Origin: Anaerofilum faecale
GTDB taxonomy: Bacteria; Bacillota; Clostridia; Oscillospirales; Ruminococcaceae
DNA length: 64,000 nucleotides
Direction: 5' to 3'
Assembly (NCBI GenBank): GCA_019114265.1
Contig: DXFV01000033.1
Span: 148,408-212,407, forward strand
The notes under the pieces are model-generated. The model searched no databases, had not been told where the DNA came from, and saw only the letters and a list, made by a program, of their open reading frames with translations. The translations under genes and the position numbers were made by a program. Of this stretch, positions 7,670 through 16,843 are shown in pieces (positions within the stretch are counted from its first letter, which is position 1; every line of letters starts with the position of its first letter).

Positions 7670-9571
7670 TCACGAAACAAGCTGCACGCTGTCTGCGATA
7701 TCGGCAGCAAGGCCTTCTTCGTCCAGCAGAATCTCCACAAAATAGGGCATCACGTTCCAGTCGTAGGCCAGCATACAGTCCATCTGCTGCCAGGGAATGG
7801 ATGCGGCGTTGCCGCTGGAGGCGCGCAAATCCTGCCAGACATACTGCGCCGTCGCGGTGCATCCGCTGTCCCAGCTTCGCTGCACCTGATACCCCTCATA
7901 CCCGGCGTGGTTGGAGAGGGCCACCGGGGAGAAGATCTGCATCGGAAGGCTGGAGGCGGCGGTGTCCACACCGGCCAGTGTTTCCACATCGGAAGCGCCG
8001 AAGGGGTACAGCGTCACCGAGCCGACCGATTCCCCCTCCTGCACGAGCAGCAGTTGGTATACCTCGGTGCCGTCGCTCTCGGCGGCGGAGATCCCTTCGG
8101 GCAGGGTGAAGGAGAGCTTCGGTTCGCTGCCGTCCCGCATGCGGCAGGTGATGCGCAGCGCGGGCCCATCCTGCTCGAATTGCAGGCCGGGCGCGGTGTA
8201 TCCCGCCGGTGCATCGTAGGTGAACGGCGCGGTGAGCTCTCTGCTGTCCCCGGCATACATCTGGTAGGCGTCGGTGTCCACCTCTGTCCAGAAGAATACG
8301 CCCAGGGTCACGCCCACCAGTTCGCCCCGCTCGCTCTCCAGGCTGCCCACGAATCGTTCCCCGCCGTTCCAGCCGCGCCGGTCGTCCAACAGGTCCTGCA
8401 CAGAATAGGAGCCGGGCGCATCCGAGAAGGTCGCGCTCAGATTCACCGCCAGCGCGGTCTTGCCGTCCCCGGATACCGGAAGTTCCTCGGGCAGCGAGAA
8501 GGAGACGGTCCCGTCGCTGTGCAGGGTGAGCGTTTCCAGCGTCTTTGCGATGCATTCCGCGGCAGACTGCTCGGTCAGAGGAAGCGTGCGGGATGCGGGC
8601 TCGTCTGTGCTGGATGCCGGGGGTGTATCGGTGTCCGTCCGGGGGCTGGTCAGGAAGCAGACCGCCGTCGCAAGGCAGCAGACCACAGCGAACGCCACCA
8701 GATACACGGCGGGCTTGTGGTAGTGCAGCACCCGCTTCACGCGCTCCTTCACGCCCACCTCGCCGAAGGCGAGCGGACAGGCCCCGAGACGGTTCTGCCG
8801 CACGCTGCAGGACAGCAGTGCCTGGGAGTAGTCCGCGCGCTGGGCCGCCCCCATCTCCCGCACCACTTTTTCGTCGCAGGCCAGCTCGATATCCCGGCAC
8901 AGCAGGAGATAGGAGAGCCAGACCAGCGGGTTGAACCAGTGCACGGCCAGAACCAGAAAGCCCAGCGGTTTCCACCAGTGATCTCTGCGGCGGATGTGCG
9001 CCTGTTCATGGGCGATCACGGCCGAAAGGGTGGTTTCGTCCAGCGAGAAGGGAAGGTAGATGCAGGGGCGGAACACGCCCAGAATAAAGGGGGAAAACAC
9101 CTGTTCCGTCTGGAAGATGTTGTCCCGCAGGCGCACGGCGGTGGACACCCGGCGGCGCAGCCGCAGATAGCTGACGCCTGCATACACCGCCAGCAGCACC
9201 ACTCCCGCCGCCCAGACGGCAGCCAGAACCGGCAGCAAAATCTGCAAAGGATTTGCACTGGCGGCAGGCTGGGGAGCAAACGAGTGCTCGATCACCGGGT
9301 TCACCACCCGGTCCAGCGCGGGGATGCCGGTCTCGAGCGAAGGGCTGGGATCGGTCAGAATGTCGGAGGGGATGGTGCTGGCGCTGGGCAGCAGGCTCAG
9401 GGCGCTCTCGATCGAAAACGGGCACACCAGCCGTATCGCCACAAGTCCCCACAGCAGCACGCTGATCCAGCGGGGCGCTTTTTTCAGCAAAAGCCGCAGC
9501 ACCAGGACCGCCGCGATCAGCCAGCTTGCCGAAATGCTCAGATTCACGATCTGCAAAAACAGCGCGGTCAT
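7670..9571 (-). CDS. BlaR1/MecR1-type membrane metallopeptidase (M56)
   Basis: A 633-residue membrane sensor-protease. Hydrophobic spans lie near residues 8-28, 35-50, 112-136 and 290-310. The zinc site HEQAH (H188, E189, H192) lies in a cytoplasmic loop between spans, as in BlaR1. The C-terminal extracellular part (about 315-633) does not look like the penicillin-binding sensor domain of BlaR1, so the signal is probably not a beta-lactam. It overlaps blaI by 4 bases (ATGA). By family logic it cleaves the partner repressor when stimulated. Confidence 0.85.
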   Translation of the reverse strand: MTALFLQIVNLSISASWLIAAVLVLRLLLKKAPRWISVLLWGLVAIRLVCPFSIESALSLLPSASTIPSDILTDPSPSLETGIPALDRVVNPVIEHSFAPQPAASANPLQILLPVLAAVWAAGVVLLAVYAGVSYLRLRRRVSTAVRLRDNIFQTEQVFSPFILGVFRPCIYLPFSLDETTLSAVIAHEQAHIRRRDHWWKPLGFLVLAVHWFNPLVWLSYLLLCRDIELACDEKVVREMGAAQRADYSQALLSCSVRQNRLGACPLAFGEVGVKERVKRVLHYHKPAVYLVAFAVVCCLATAVCFLTSPRTDTDTPPASSTDEPASRTLPLTEQSAAECIAKTLETLTLHSDGTVSFSLPEELPVSGDGKTALAVNLSATFSDAPGSYSVQDLLDDRRGWNGGERFVGSLESERGELVGVTLGVFFWTEVDTDAYQMYAGDSRELTAPFTYDAPAGYTAPGLQFEQDGPALRITCRMRDGSEPKLSFTLPEGISAAESDGTEVYQLLLVQEGESVGSVTLYPFGASDVETLAGVDTAASSLPMQIFSPVALSNHAGYEGYQVQRSWDSGCTATAQYVWQDLRASSGNAASIPWQQMDCMLAYDWNVMPYFVEILLDEEGLAADIADSVQLVS

Positions 9572-9939
9572 TTCTGCTCCTCCTCTCGGAACCGGTCGAT
9601 CATCTGCTGCACCTGGTCGATGTCGCGGGGGGACAGCTTCTGGTGCCGGACGAAGGCCGCGATAAAGGCCGGCAGAGAGCCTTCAAAGGTTTTCTCCACC
9701 AGTTCGTCGATTTCCGCTGCCTGCACCGCATCCTTGCTGACGAGGGAGGAGACCATCGTGTGTTCGTTTTTCAAAACCCCGCGCTCGCTCAGACGCTTGA
9801 TGACCGTGTAGGTGGTGGTGGGTTTCCAGCCCAGCTGTTCCCGGCACAGCTTCACCAGTTCGCCGCTTTTGATGGGCTCGTGTTCCCACAGGATCAGGCA
9901 AAAGCGGTATTCGCTTTCAAAAATTTTCGGCGTTTCCAC
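9568..9939 (-). CDS. BlaI/MecI/CopY-family repressor
   Basis: A 123-residue winged-helix repressor. The N-terminal half holds the family helix-turn-helix (GELVKLCREQLGWKPTTTYT, then VIKRLSERGVL) and the C-terminal half the dimerisation helices. It is the first gene of a two-gene operon with the M56 peptidase. Two perfect palindromes lie upstream of its start and are the likely operators, so it should repress its own operon. Other targets in the genome are possible. Confidence 0.88.
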   Translation of the reverse strand: METPKIFESEYRFCLILWEHEPIKSGELVKLCREQLGWKPTTTYTVIKRLSERGVLKNEHTMVSSLVSKDAVQAAEIDELVEKTFEGSLPAFIAAFVRHQKLSPRDIDQVQQMIDRFREEEQK

Positions 9940-9953
9940 AGTATCACACCTTT

Positions 9954-10001
9954 CTCTAATCGGTTAGAGTTTGCTTTCTATATTCAATCTAATATATTAG
10001 A
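9954..10001 (-). promoter_or_regulatory. twin palindromic operators upstream of blaI
   Basis: CTCTAATCGGTTAGAG (9954-9969) and TCTAATATATTAGA (9988-10001) are both perfect palindromes sharing TCTAATNNRTTAGA. Their centres are 33 bp apart, about three helical turns. This differs from the TACANNTGTA core known for BlaI and CopY. Confidence 0.7.
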
Positions 10002-10034
10002 GCGAATTTGTCAAGAGCCGGTTTGCCCAAAAGC

Positions 10035-10073
10035 AAAAAAACAGCCGCCCCCTGGCACAGCAGGGAAGCGGCA
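10035..10073 (-). terminator. intrinsic terminator after the RlmD-like gene
   Basis: On the minus strand, CTGCCGCTTCCCTG pairs with CCAGGGGGCGGCTG and is followed by seven T residues. Confidence 0.85.
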
Positions 10074-10087
10074 GTTTGCAAAGCGGT

Positions 10088-11227
10088 TCATTTTCCGGCA
10101 AATAAGAGGATATTTTCGCAGTGGTCGGTGAAGGGGAACAGGTCCACCGGCTGTGCCTGTAGGGCGCGCCATCCGTGCGCGCACAGCCATTCGGCGTCCC
10201 GGCGCTGGGTGTCGGGGCCACAGGAGATATACACGATGGTTCGGGGTTTCAGCTTCTGCAAAGCGCGCAGAAATTCCGGGCTGCTTCCCTGGCGCGGCGG
10301 GTCCATCAGCACAAGGTCGGCGCGCTGTCCCTCGGCGGCCATGCGGGTCATGAAGCACCCGGCGTCGTCGCAGACAAAGCGGATGTTTTGGATGTGGTTC
10401 AGCCGGGCGTTTTTCTGCGCATCCTGCACCGCCGAGCGGTTCAGCTCCACCCCCAGCACCTGCCCGGCCTTTTTTGCCGCGATGATGCCGATGGTGCCGG
10501 TGCCGCAGTAGGCGTCGATCACCGTCTCGGTGCCGGTCAGCCCGGCCATCTCGAGGGCGGCGGTGTACAGGCGCTGGGTCTGCGCCGGGTTCACCTGGTA
10601 AAACGAGGCGGGCGAGATGAGGAATTCGCATCCGCACAGCTTGTCCCGGATATAGCCCGGCCCGTACAGGGTGCGGAACCGGTCGCCCAGCACCATGCTG
10701 GTGCGGCGTCCGTTCACGCTTTGCACAATGGTAGTCAGCTCAGGATGCGCCGCCCGCATTCCGGCCACGAACTGTGCGCGGGCGGGGAAAATCGCGCTGC
10801 CGGTCACCACCACCAGCATCACCTCGCCGGTATACTTGCCCACCCGCACCAGCAGATGGCGCACAAGCCCGGTGTGGGTCACGTCGTTGTAGGCGGGCAG
10901 ACGCAGCCTGTCCATCAGCTGCCGGGCGGTGGCGAACACAGCGGCGGCCCGCTCGTCCTCCAGCCAGCAGTGTTCCACCGGCACCAGGCGGTGGCTGGAA
11001 GGCTGGTAGAGGCCGGTCACTGTCCGGCCGTTCACCGTTCCCACCGCCGCCTGCACCTTGCAGCGATAGTGCGCGGGGTCGTCCATGCCGAGGATGGGGC
11101 GCACCGGGCACAGCTTGCCGAACAGCCGCTGCATCTGCGCCTGTTTTCGGGCCAGCTGTTCGGGGTAGGGCAGGGCCAGCATCTGGCATCCGCCGCAGAG
11201 CTTCTGGTGGGGACAGGAAAGGAACAT
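10088..11227 (-). CDS. rlmD: 23S rRNA/tRNA (uracil-5-)-methyltransferase, RlmD/TrmA family
   Basis: A 379-residue SAM-dependent enzyme that adds a methyl group to C5 of a uridine in rRNA. The iron-sulfur cluster cysteines are visible at the start (CPHQKLCGGC: C5, C11, C14) and in VEHCWLED. The methyltransferase motifs are FYQVNP, DAYCGTGTIGI and MDPPRQG, and the catalytic cysteine is in YISCGPDTQ (usually SCNP). The N-terminal TRAM domain of E. coli RlmD is absent. The start at 11227 has GGAGG 9 bases upstream and places the cluster motif at the N-terminus. Exact target position is not known. Confidence 0.85.
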   Translation of the reverse strand: MFLSCPHQKLCGGCQMLALPYPEQLARKQAQMQRLFGKLCPVRPILGMDDPAHYRCKVQAAVGTVNGRTVTGLYQPSSHRLVPVEHCWLEDERAAAVFATARQLMDRLRLPAYNDVTHTGLVRHLLVRVGKYTGEVMLVVVTGSAIFPARAQFVAGMRAAHPELTTIVQSVNGRRTSMVLGDRFRTLYGPGYIRDKLCGCEFLISPASFYQVNPAQTQRLYTAALEMAGLTGTETVIDAYCGTGTIGIIAAKKAGQVLGVELNRSAVQDAQKNARLNHIQNIRFVCDDAGCFMTRMAAEGQRADLVLMDPPRQGSSPEFLRALQKLKPRTIVYISCGPDTQRRDAEWLCAHGWRALQAQPVDLFPFTDHCENILLFAGK

Positions 11228-11253
11228 GCTGCAAAACCTCCGATCACCCGCAG

Positions 11254-11304
11254 AAAAGCGGGCGGTGTGAAAACTGCTTCCAGTATACCACAACCGCCCG
11301 CTTT
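11254..11304 (-). terminator. terminator after the first solute-binding lipoprotein gene
   Basis: On the minus strand, AAAGCGGGCGG pairs with CCGCCCGCTTT, followed by TCTGC. The loop is long (28 bases) and contains a TATACT that may be the -10 of the rlmD promoter. Confidence 0.6.
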
Positions 11305-11315
11305 GTGAAAAGGGT

Positions 11316-13574
11316 TTATTGCTGTTCGGCCTGCATGGTCTGCATCATGTTGCAGATATCGTCCACCGCCTCGTCCAGCGTTTTTTGCCCCTCCCAGTAC
11401 GCGCCCGCTTCCTCCAGAAAACGGCTTTCCAGCACGGGATCGTCCGGGATGCACAGTTCGATTTCTCCAAACAGCTCGGTCAGATTTTCTTCCAGCGCAA
11501 AAACGATGTCTGCGTCTTCTTTTCCAGATTCCTTTGAACCGTAGCCGTCGTAGCCATACTGCTCAAGCTGCGCCTGTACATAGTCCGGTACAGCGGGGAA
11601 TCCCTGTGTGATAAGTGTGTGGGTCTGCACCGATTCGCTCAGCAGCGCTTCGATAAAGAGCGCGGCGGCCTCCTTGTGCTGGCTGGTGGCAGGGATGGCG
11701 GCCACCGTGTTCGGCTGGCATACGGTGTTGCCCTGTGTGTCTGGCAGCAGAGCGACATGTCCGTGTGTAGAGAGAGCCTCGTCTGCGCTGCATGAAAATC
11801 CGATCAATGTGTCGAGGGGAGAAATCATGCCGGAGCAGGCCATATTGGCATCCATGTTTTTGAAATGATGTATCCATGAAGAATTCCAGCGGACAGGAGA
11901 GGAAGCGAAAGGCCACAAATCCATATGTTCGCCCAGTTGCTTACCCAGCTGCAAAAATGCCTCGATAACAGCGCGATCCCCTGTCAGCAGCTGCTCTTTC
12001 CAGGTAAGATACATCATGGAAAACAATTCTCCATAGTCCAGCATACTGATGTTGACGCCCTCCGGTTTGTCTGATTTGGGTTTGCTCGTTCCGACGGTGT
12101 AGGAGTAAAGGTTCACATGCTCTGTGCCGGACAGAATAGCGTGTTTCAAATCGTCGAAGGTGTCCATTTTGGGCATATCTCCCCAGCTGGCAACGATCCA
12201 GGGATAAAACCATGTGGGAAGACCGTACTGCTTGCCGTCCTGTGCGAACGGCTCGCACAGCGCCGGGTATACCACCGAAGTATCCACAAACTCGTTCAGA
12301 TCGGCCAGCATGCCCTGCTTTATCAGAGCGGAGGCGTCCAAATCGTCCAAAAGCAGCACGTCCGGCCCATTTCCCGCTGCAATGGAAGCATACAGGCTGC
12401 GCATCACATCCTCGTAGTTGCTGTAAGAATGCATAGGGTCTTTGTACGGAGATAAAATCAGATGCCAATCGAAAAGTGAGATATCTTCGACCAGATACTC
12501 ATATTCCACCGTGATTTCCCGGTGCTCGCGCGCCAGTTCGGTGACGGCCATTTCCACCGCCTCGTTCGGCAGGATGGAAACCACCTTGATCTCTTCCTCC
12601 ATCACGGTATATTCCGGGTCGTATTCATACTGGTACACTCTCCCGATCGGCTCCATCAGATAGAACAAATCGTCCCGCACCACGGCCAGCCCCAGCGGCA
12701 TAAAGCTTGTGTTGCCCACCCGCAGCCACTTGCTTTCGCCCAGCTGCTCCATGGTGCCGTCCTTTGCGCGGAAAAATCCCGATTTTCCCACCAGATAGGC
12801 CGTGCCGTCCCGGCTGGTCATCTGGAGGTTCGGGGATGTCACCTGTTCCCATTCGGGGGTTTCCGCCTTGCTGGTGCCGTCCGGGTACCGCACCAGAGTG
12901 GTCTCGTCCTGCCAGACAACGGCGCCGTCCTTCTGCAGCGCGCCGTTCCGCCCGGCATAGCTTTTGGTCAGATTGCCGTCCCGGTCCACCTCCAGCACGC
13001 TGTACCCGGTGGGCAGCAGGGTTTCCCCGCACTGCACCGCGCCGGAGAAATACAGGTTTCCCGGCGGCACATCGTGCAAAGCCACCTCGCCGCCCTCCAG
13101 CGTGCCCTCCTTTGCGCAGAACAGCCACAGGCGGTTGCCGTTGGGATCGTTGTTTTCGTCCTGTATCATGTTCACAGACGCCGTAAAGCTCACCGCCGTC
13201 CAAACGCAGTCCGCCTCCACGCCGAAGGTGATGCTGTACAGGCCTTCGGTGTTGGGGGCAGGGCACAGCTCTGCCAGCTGTCCGGCCCAGTCGGCGGGGA
13301 CGGTCTGCCATTCGCCGTTTTCACACACCTCGTGGTGCACCGTCTGGGGCAGCACGGCTTCGGCGGTGTTGTCTGTGTCCACGCCGAAAATGTGCACCCG
13401 TCCGTCCTCGTCGGTGCAGATGGTTTTCCAGTTCCAGTCTTTGCTGTCCGGCGGTGTGATCTCCGTTTCGATATACCCGCCCGCCGCAGGGGACGGCGCG
13501 GGCGCGGCAGGCGCACACCCTGCCAGCATCGCCAGCGCGAGGCATCCCGCGGCCAGACGCTTGAGAGCCTTCAT
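11316..13574 (-). CDS. large extracellular solute-binding lipoprotein, paralogue 1
   Basis: A 752-residue lipoprotein with a signal peptide ending in the lipobox LAGC (C20). Residues about 40-360 look like a repeated beta-rich domain (DGTAYLVGKSGFFRAKDGTM and similar blades). The C-terminal 390 residues resemble the solute-binding proteins of ABC sugar importers (AAGNGPDVLLLDDLDAS). No ABC permease is nearby. The next gene upstream is a paralogue and a two-component system lies beyond it, so a sensing role is plausible. The start at 13574 follows AAGGAGG by 8 bases and gives the lipobox. The spacing to the paralogue is 22 bases, so one operon. Confidence 0.75.
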   Translation of the reverse strand: MKALKRLAAGCLALAMLAGCAPAAPAPSPAAGGYIETEITPPDSKDWNWKTICTDEDGRVHIFGVDTDNTAEAVLPQTVHHEVCENGEWQTVPADWAGQLAELCPAPNTEGLYSITFGVEADCVWTAVSFTASVNMIQDENNDPNGNRLWLFCAKEGTLEGGEVALHDVPPGNLYFSGAVQCGETLLPTGYSVLEVDRDGNLTKSYAGRNGALQKDGAVVWQDETTLVRYPDGTSKAETPEWEQVTSPNLQMTSRDGTAYLVGKSGFFRAKDGTMEQLGESKWLRVGNTSFMPLGLAVVRDDLFYLMEPIGRVYQYEYDPEYTVMEEEIKVVSILPNEAVEMAVTELAREHREITVEYEYLVEDISLFDWHLILSPYKDPMHSYSNYEDVMRSLYASIAAGNGPDVLLLDDLDASALIKQGMLADLNEFVDTSVVYPALCEPFAQDGKQYGLPTWFYPWIVASWGDMPKMDTFDDLKHAILSGTEHVNLYSYTVGTSKPKSDKPEGVNISMLDYGELFSMMYLTWKEQLLTGDRAVIEAFLQLGKQLGEHMDLWPFASSPVRWNSSWIHHFKNMDANMACSGMISPLDTLIGFSCSADEALSTHGHVALLPDTQGNTVCQPNTVAAIPATSQHKEAAALFIEALLSESVQTHTLITQGFPAVPDYVQAQLEQYGYDGYGSKESGKEDADIVFALEENLTELFGEIELCIPDDPVLESRFLEEAGAYWEGQKTLDEAVDDICNMMQTMQAEQQ

Positions 13575-13596
13575 GCCAATACCTCCTTGGATCGTT

Positions 13597-15801
13597 TTAT
13601 TTCCGTTCGGCCTGCATCGTTTGCAGCAGCTCGGCCAGGTCGGAAGAGGCCTGTTCCAGCGTGCGTTTGCCGATCCAGCACTCCACTGCGATCTCCTCCA
13701 CCCGTGCTTCCAGAGCCGGGTCGGGCAGCAGGCACTGCTCCACATTTTCCAGCAGTGCGGCGGGATCGTCTTTCAGATAGCTGATCCCGTCCGCGAAGCT
13801 GTCTGCTTTGTCCCAGCCTTCAAACAGGGAGTCCCACGCCGAAGGCACAGAAGCGACGCCCTCCATATAGCTCTCGGATGCGGTCTTGCCATATTGCTGC
13901 ATCGGTTCGCTCAGCAGAAACCGAATGAATTCGGCGGCCGCCTCCTTGTGCGCACTGTTGGCGGGAATGGCGGCCGCGGTTCCGGGATAGCACACGGCGA
14001 GACCCTGTGTGTCCCGCAGCAGAGCCAGATGCCCGTCCTGTACAACGTCGGGCTCTTCATAGAACAGGAAACGCACCGTAAGACCATCCGGATACAGCAC
14101 CGAATCGCAGAACAGTTCGGTGTGGTCCTTCTCGGAGAAAGGCTGTGTGAAAGAAATCCCCCTTGTGTTGCGCGTCCACACGTCCTTTGCCGTAAGCCCC
14201 ATGTGCTGTGCCAGCTGTTGCCCCTGTTCCAGAAATTCCTGTGCGGCGGAGGGGTCGGCAGTCAGCTTTTGCTGCCAGGCGGGGTAGAGGATCGCAAACA
14301 GATCGTTGTGAGTCTGAATGGACAGCGCCAGCCCTCTCACAGAGCTGAACCCCGTCTCCGGATCGGTGTATTCGCCGCCGGCCTTTCCGGCCAGGATCGC
14401 ATCGCGAAGGCTGTCGAAATCATCCATCGGCGGCATCTCTTCCCAGCTGCCCACCACCCAGGGGTAGAACCGGGCGGGAGCGGCATACTGTTTCCCGTCC
14501 ACGGAAAACGCGTCGCGCACGGCCGGGAGGATGGAGCTGGTGTCCACCAGGCCGGAAAGATCCTCCAGCATACCCTGCTGCATCAGCGAGCGGGGGTCCA
14601 GATCGTCCAGGATCAGCACGTCCGGCCCGTTCCCCGCCGCGATGGAGGTATACAGACTGCGCACGGCGTCCTCGTAGGTGGAGAGGGGGAATTCTTCGTT
14701 CAGATACAGGCCGTAACCAGACCCAACCGGCAATACATACTGATAGTCGATCCCCAGCTCCGGCTGTTCCACCGCCAGCCGTCCCACTGCCTCCTGAATC
14801 AGATAGTTCTGCCGCAGCGAGAACACCGTGATCTGTTCGGTGACGGCGGGGAGGGCGGGATCGTATTCGTAGCGGTAGATGCGATCGTTTGCACACAGAT
14901 AGAAGATATTGTCCTGCGCCACGGCCAGCCCGCGGACCTGCTGCCCGGGCCGGCCCACACGGAGCCGGTCGCCCTCTGCCAGCTGTTCCAGCGTGCCGCC
15001 CTGTGCGCGGTAAAACCCGGTGGAGCATACAAAATAGGCCGTGCCGTCCCGGCTGGTCATCGTGAGAGGATCGCTGCCGGGATTGCTCCAGTTCACCTCT
15101 GCGGGCGTGCCGTCTTTCGGGCACTGCAGCAGAGCGCCGGTGTGATCCTGCACCAGCACGCCGTCCGTTTGCAGGGCGCTGGACAGGGCGTCCCTATGGT
15201 CCAGCAATCTGCCGTCCCGGCTCACAACAAGCGATTCAGACAGGGTGGGCAGCAGGAGGGTTTCCCCTGTCTGGATGGCGGAGGAAAAAAGCAGATTGGA
15301 AAAATTGCCGCCGCCCAGATCGACCTCGCCGCCGGTCAGCGCGCCGTCCTGCGTGCGGAACAGCCATAGCCGGTTGTCGGCCGGGTCGGGGGCGGTTTCC
15401 GCCATCGGGCCGTTGGAAGCCGTAAAGCTCACCGCTACCCACACGTCCGCCTGTTCCACGCCGAAAGTGATGCTGTACAGGCCGTCCGCATCGGGCGCAG
15501 GGCACAGCTCTGCCAGCTGCCCGGCCCAGTCGGCCGGCTGATATTGCCATTCATCGTCTGCATACACCGTATGCTGTACAAATTCGGGCAGCTCTCCATA
15601 GGCGGCATCGGTGGAAAACAGATGCAGGCGGCCTTCTTCGTCGGTGCAGATCGTCGCGTTTTCGAGGCTGTCGTCCGGCGTGATTTCCGTCTCGCGGTAT
15701 CCGCCCACTGCAGGGGACGGCGCGGGCGCGGCAGGCGCACATCCTGCCAGCATCGCCAGCGCGAGGCATCCCGCGGCCAGACGTTTGCATAGATATTTCA
15801 T
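13597..15801 (-). CDS. large extracellular solute-binding lipoprotein, paralogue 2
   Basis: A 734-residue paralogue of the preceding lipoprotein with the same layout: lipobox LAGC (C21), a beta-rich region near 40-340, then a solute-binding domain with AAGNGPDVLILDDLDPRS. About 77 bases covering the leader are almost identical to paralogue 1 while the mature regions have diverged strongly. The start at 15801 has AAGGAGG 8 bases upstream. It is the first gene of the operon and is divergent from the response regulator. Its promoter carries a box also found before the histidine kinase gene. Confidence 0.75.
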   Translation of the reverse strand: MKYLCKRLAAGCLALAMLAGCAPAAPAPSPAVGGYRETEITPDDSLENATICTDEEGRLHLFSTDAAYGELPEFVQHTVYADDEWQYQPADWAGQLAELCPAPDADGLYSITFGVEQADVWVAVSFTASNGPMAETAPDPADNRLWLFRTQDGALTGGEVDLGGGNFSNLLFSSAIQTGETLLLPTLSESLVVSRDGRLLDHRDALSSALQTDGVLVQDHTGALLQCPKDGTPAEVNWSNPGSDPLTMTSRDGTAYFVCSTGFYRAQGGTLEQLAEGDRLRVGRPGQQVRGLAVAQDNIFYLCANDRIYRYEYDPALPAVTEQITVFSLRQNYLIQEAVGRLAVEQPELGIDYQYVLPVGSGYGLYLNEEFPLSTYEDAVRSLYTSIAAGNGPDVLILDDLDPRSLMQQGMLEDLSGLVDTSSILPAVRDAFSVDGKQYAAPARFYPWVVGSWEEMPPMDDFDSLRDAILAGKAGGEYTDPETGFSSVRGLALSIQTHNDLFAILYPAWQQKLTADPSAAQEFLEQGQQLAQHMGLTAKDVWTRNTRGISFTQPFSEKDHTELFCDSVLYPDGLTVRFLFYEEPDVVQDGHLALLRDTQGLAVCYPGTAAAIPANSAHKEAAAEFIRFLLSEPMQQYGKTASESYMEGVASVPSAWDSLFEGWDKADSFADGISYLKDDPAALLENVEQCLLPDPALEARVEEIAVECWIGKRTLEQASSDLAELLQTMQAERK

Positions 15802-15846
15802 GATAAAGACCTCCTTGCTGTCCAAAGACAGTTCTGGTATATCCCT

Positions 15847-15879
15847 ACTGTACCATGCCTTCCTCTAAAGACACTGTAA
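15847..15879 (-). promoter_or_regulatory. lipoprotein operon promoter with putative response-regulator box
   Basis: On the minus strand TTACAGTGTCTTTAGAG (15879-15863) is followed after exactly 10 bases by TACAGT (15852-15847). The same arrangement, box-N10-minus 10, precedes the histidine kinase gene. There is no consensus -35, as expected for an activator-dependent promoter. Confidence 0.6.
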
Positions 15880-15950
15880 GATTTTTTACAGGTCAAACAG
15901 AGAAAAATATGGTATACTGAACAATCATACAGGAAAGGAAACAGAAACCG

Positions 15951-16619
15951 ATGCGGATCTTGGTGATTGAAGACGATGCAGCGCTGGCGGAAGCACTGGC
16001 CGACAGCCTGCGCGCGCAGAACTGGCAGGCCGACTGCTGCGGCGACGGGGAGGAAGGACTGTACCTTGCGCGGATGGACGCCTATGACGTCCTGCTGGTG
16101 GACCGGATGCTGCCGGGAATGGACGGGACCGAGCTGGTGCGCTGTCTGCGGCGGGAGGGGCACATGGTGCCCGTTCTCATGATGACGGCGCTGGACGCGG
16201 TGGGCGACCGTGTGGCCGGCCTGGACGCAGGCGCCGATGATTATCTTCCCAAGCCGTTTGCCACAGCCGAGCTGCTGGCGCGTGTGCGGGCATTGGCAAG
16301 GCGACCGGCCGCGCTGCAAACCAGTGCGGCGCCGGTGGGGGATGTCCGGCTGGACACGGTGCAGCGGCGTCTGCAGGGCCCGGCGGGGGAGTGCGGATTG
16401 TCCGGGCGCGAGTGTGCGCTGCTGGGGATACTGGCCGCGAATCTGGAGCGCACCGTCCCGCGGGAAACGCTGCTCGTGCGCGTGTGGGGCCCCGACAGCA
16501 ATGTGGAAAACGGCAATCTCGACAACTATGCGCACCTGGTGCGCAGACGGTTGTCCAGCGTTGGAAGTCAGCTTCGCCTGGTCACCGTCCGCGGGGTGGG
16601 ATACAGCCTGAAATTCTGA
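15951..16619 (+). CDS. OmpR/PhoB-family response regulator
   Basis: A 222-residue two-domain regulator. The receiver domain has the acidic pocket E7-D8-D9, phosphoacceptor D51 (LLVDRMLPG), T79 and K101 (PKPF). The C-terminal winged helix ends in the usual VRRRL and GVGYSLKF blocks. It is divergent from the lipoprotein operon, with a TATACT -10 at 15913-15918. The cognate kinase follows 700 bases downstream, separated by a small membrane protein gene. It probably activates both the lipoprotein operon and the kinase gene through the shared box. Confidence 0.92.
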   Translation: MRILVIEDDAALAEALADSLRAQNWQADCCGDGEEGLYLARMDAYDVLLVDRMLPGMDGTELVRCLRREGHMVPVLMMTALDAVGDRVAGLDAGADDYLPKPFATAELLARVRALARRPAALQTSAAPVGDVRLDTVQRRLQGPAGECGLSGRECALLGILAANLERTVPRETLLVRVWGPDSNVENGNLDNYAHLVRRRLSSVGSQLRLVTVRGVGYSLKF

Positions 16620-16646
16620 AAAATTTGTAAATAATCAACTATTTGC

Positions 16647-16675
16647 TTGATTTTTGTGGATGAAATTTATATAAT
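16647..16675 (+). promoter_or_regulatory. promoter for the 84-residue membrane protein gene
   Basis: TTGATT (16647-16652) and TATAAT (16670-16675) are 17 bases apart, a near-consensus promoter. It lies about 30 bases past the response regulator stop, so the small gene has its own transcription. Confidence 0.75.
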
Positions 16676-16735
16676 ATATATGAAAAAGAAAAGCGACAGC
16701 TCTTGTAAAACAGAGCGTTTCAGAACACAGAAAAG

Positions 16736-16782
16736 GAGGTGTCCCCCATGCAGACCGGATAGGCGCCGGGCGTTCTCCCGGC
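16736..16782 (+). promoter_or_regulatory. leader with a four-codon frame and hairpin
   Basis: The leader of the small membrane gene contains AGGAGG (16735-16740) before ATG at 16748, which opens the frame MQTG and stops at 16760-16762. A GCCGGG/CCCGGC hairpin (16765-16782) follows immediately. This could be a translated regulatory leader; no clear T-run follows the hairpin. Confidence 0.35.
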
Positions 16783-16843
16783 AGAGAAAAGACGATGTTT
16801 TTCTGCACACAAACAGTCGATCGACTGGGGAGGTTATATTGGT

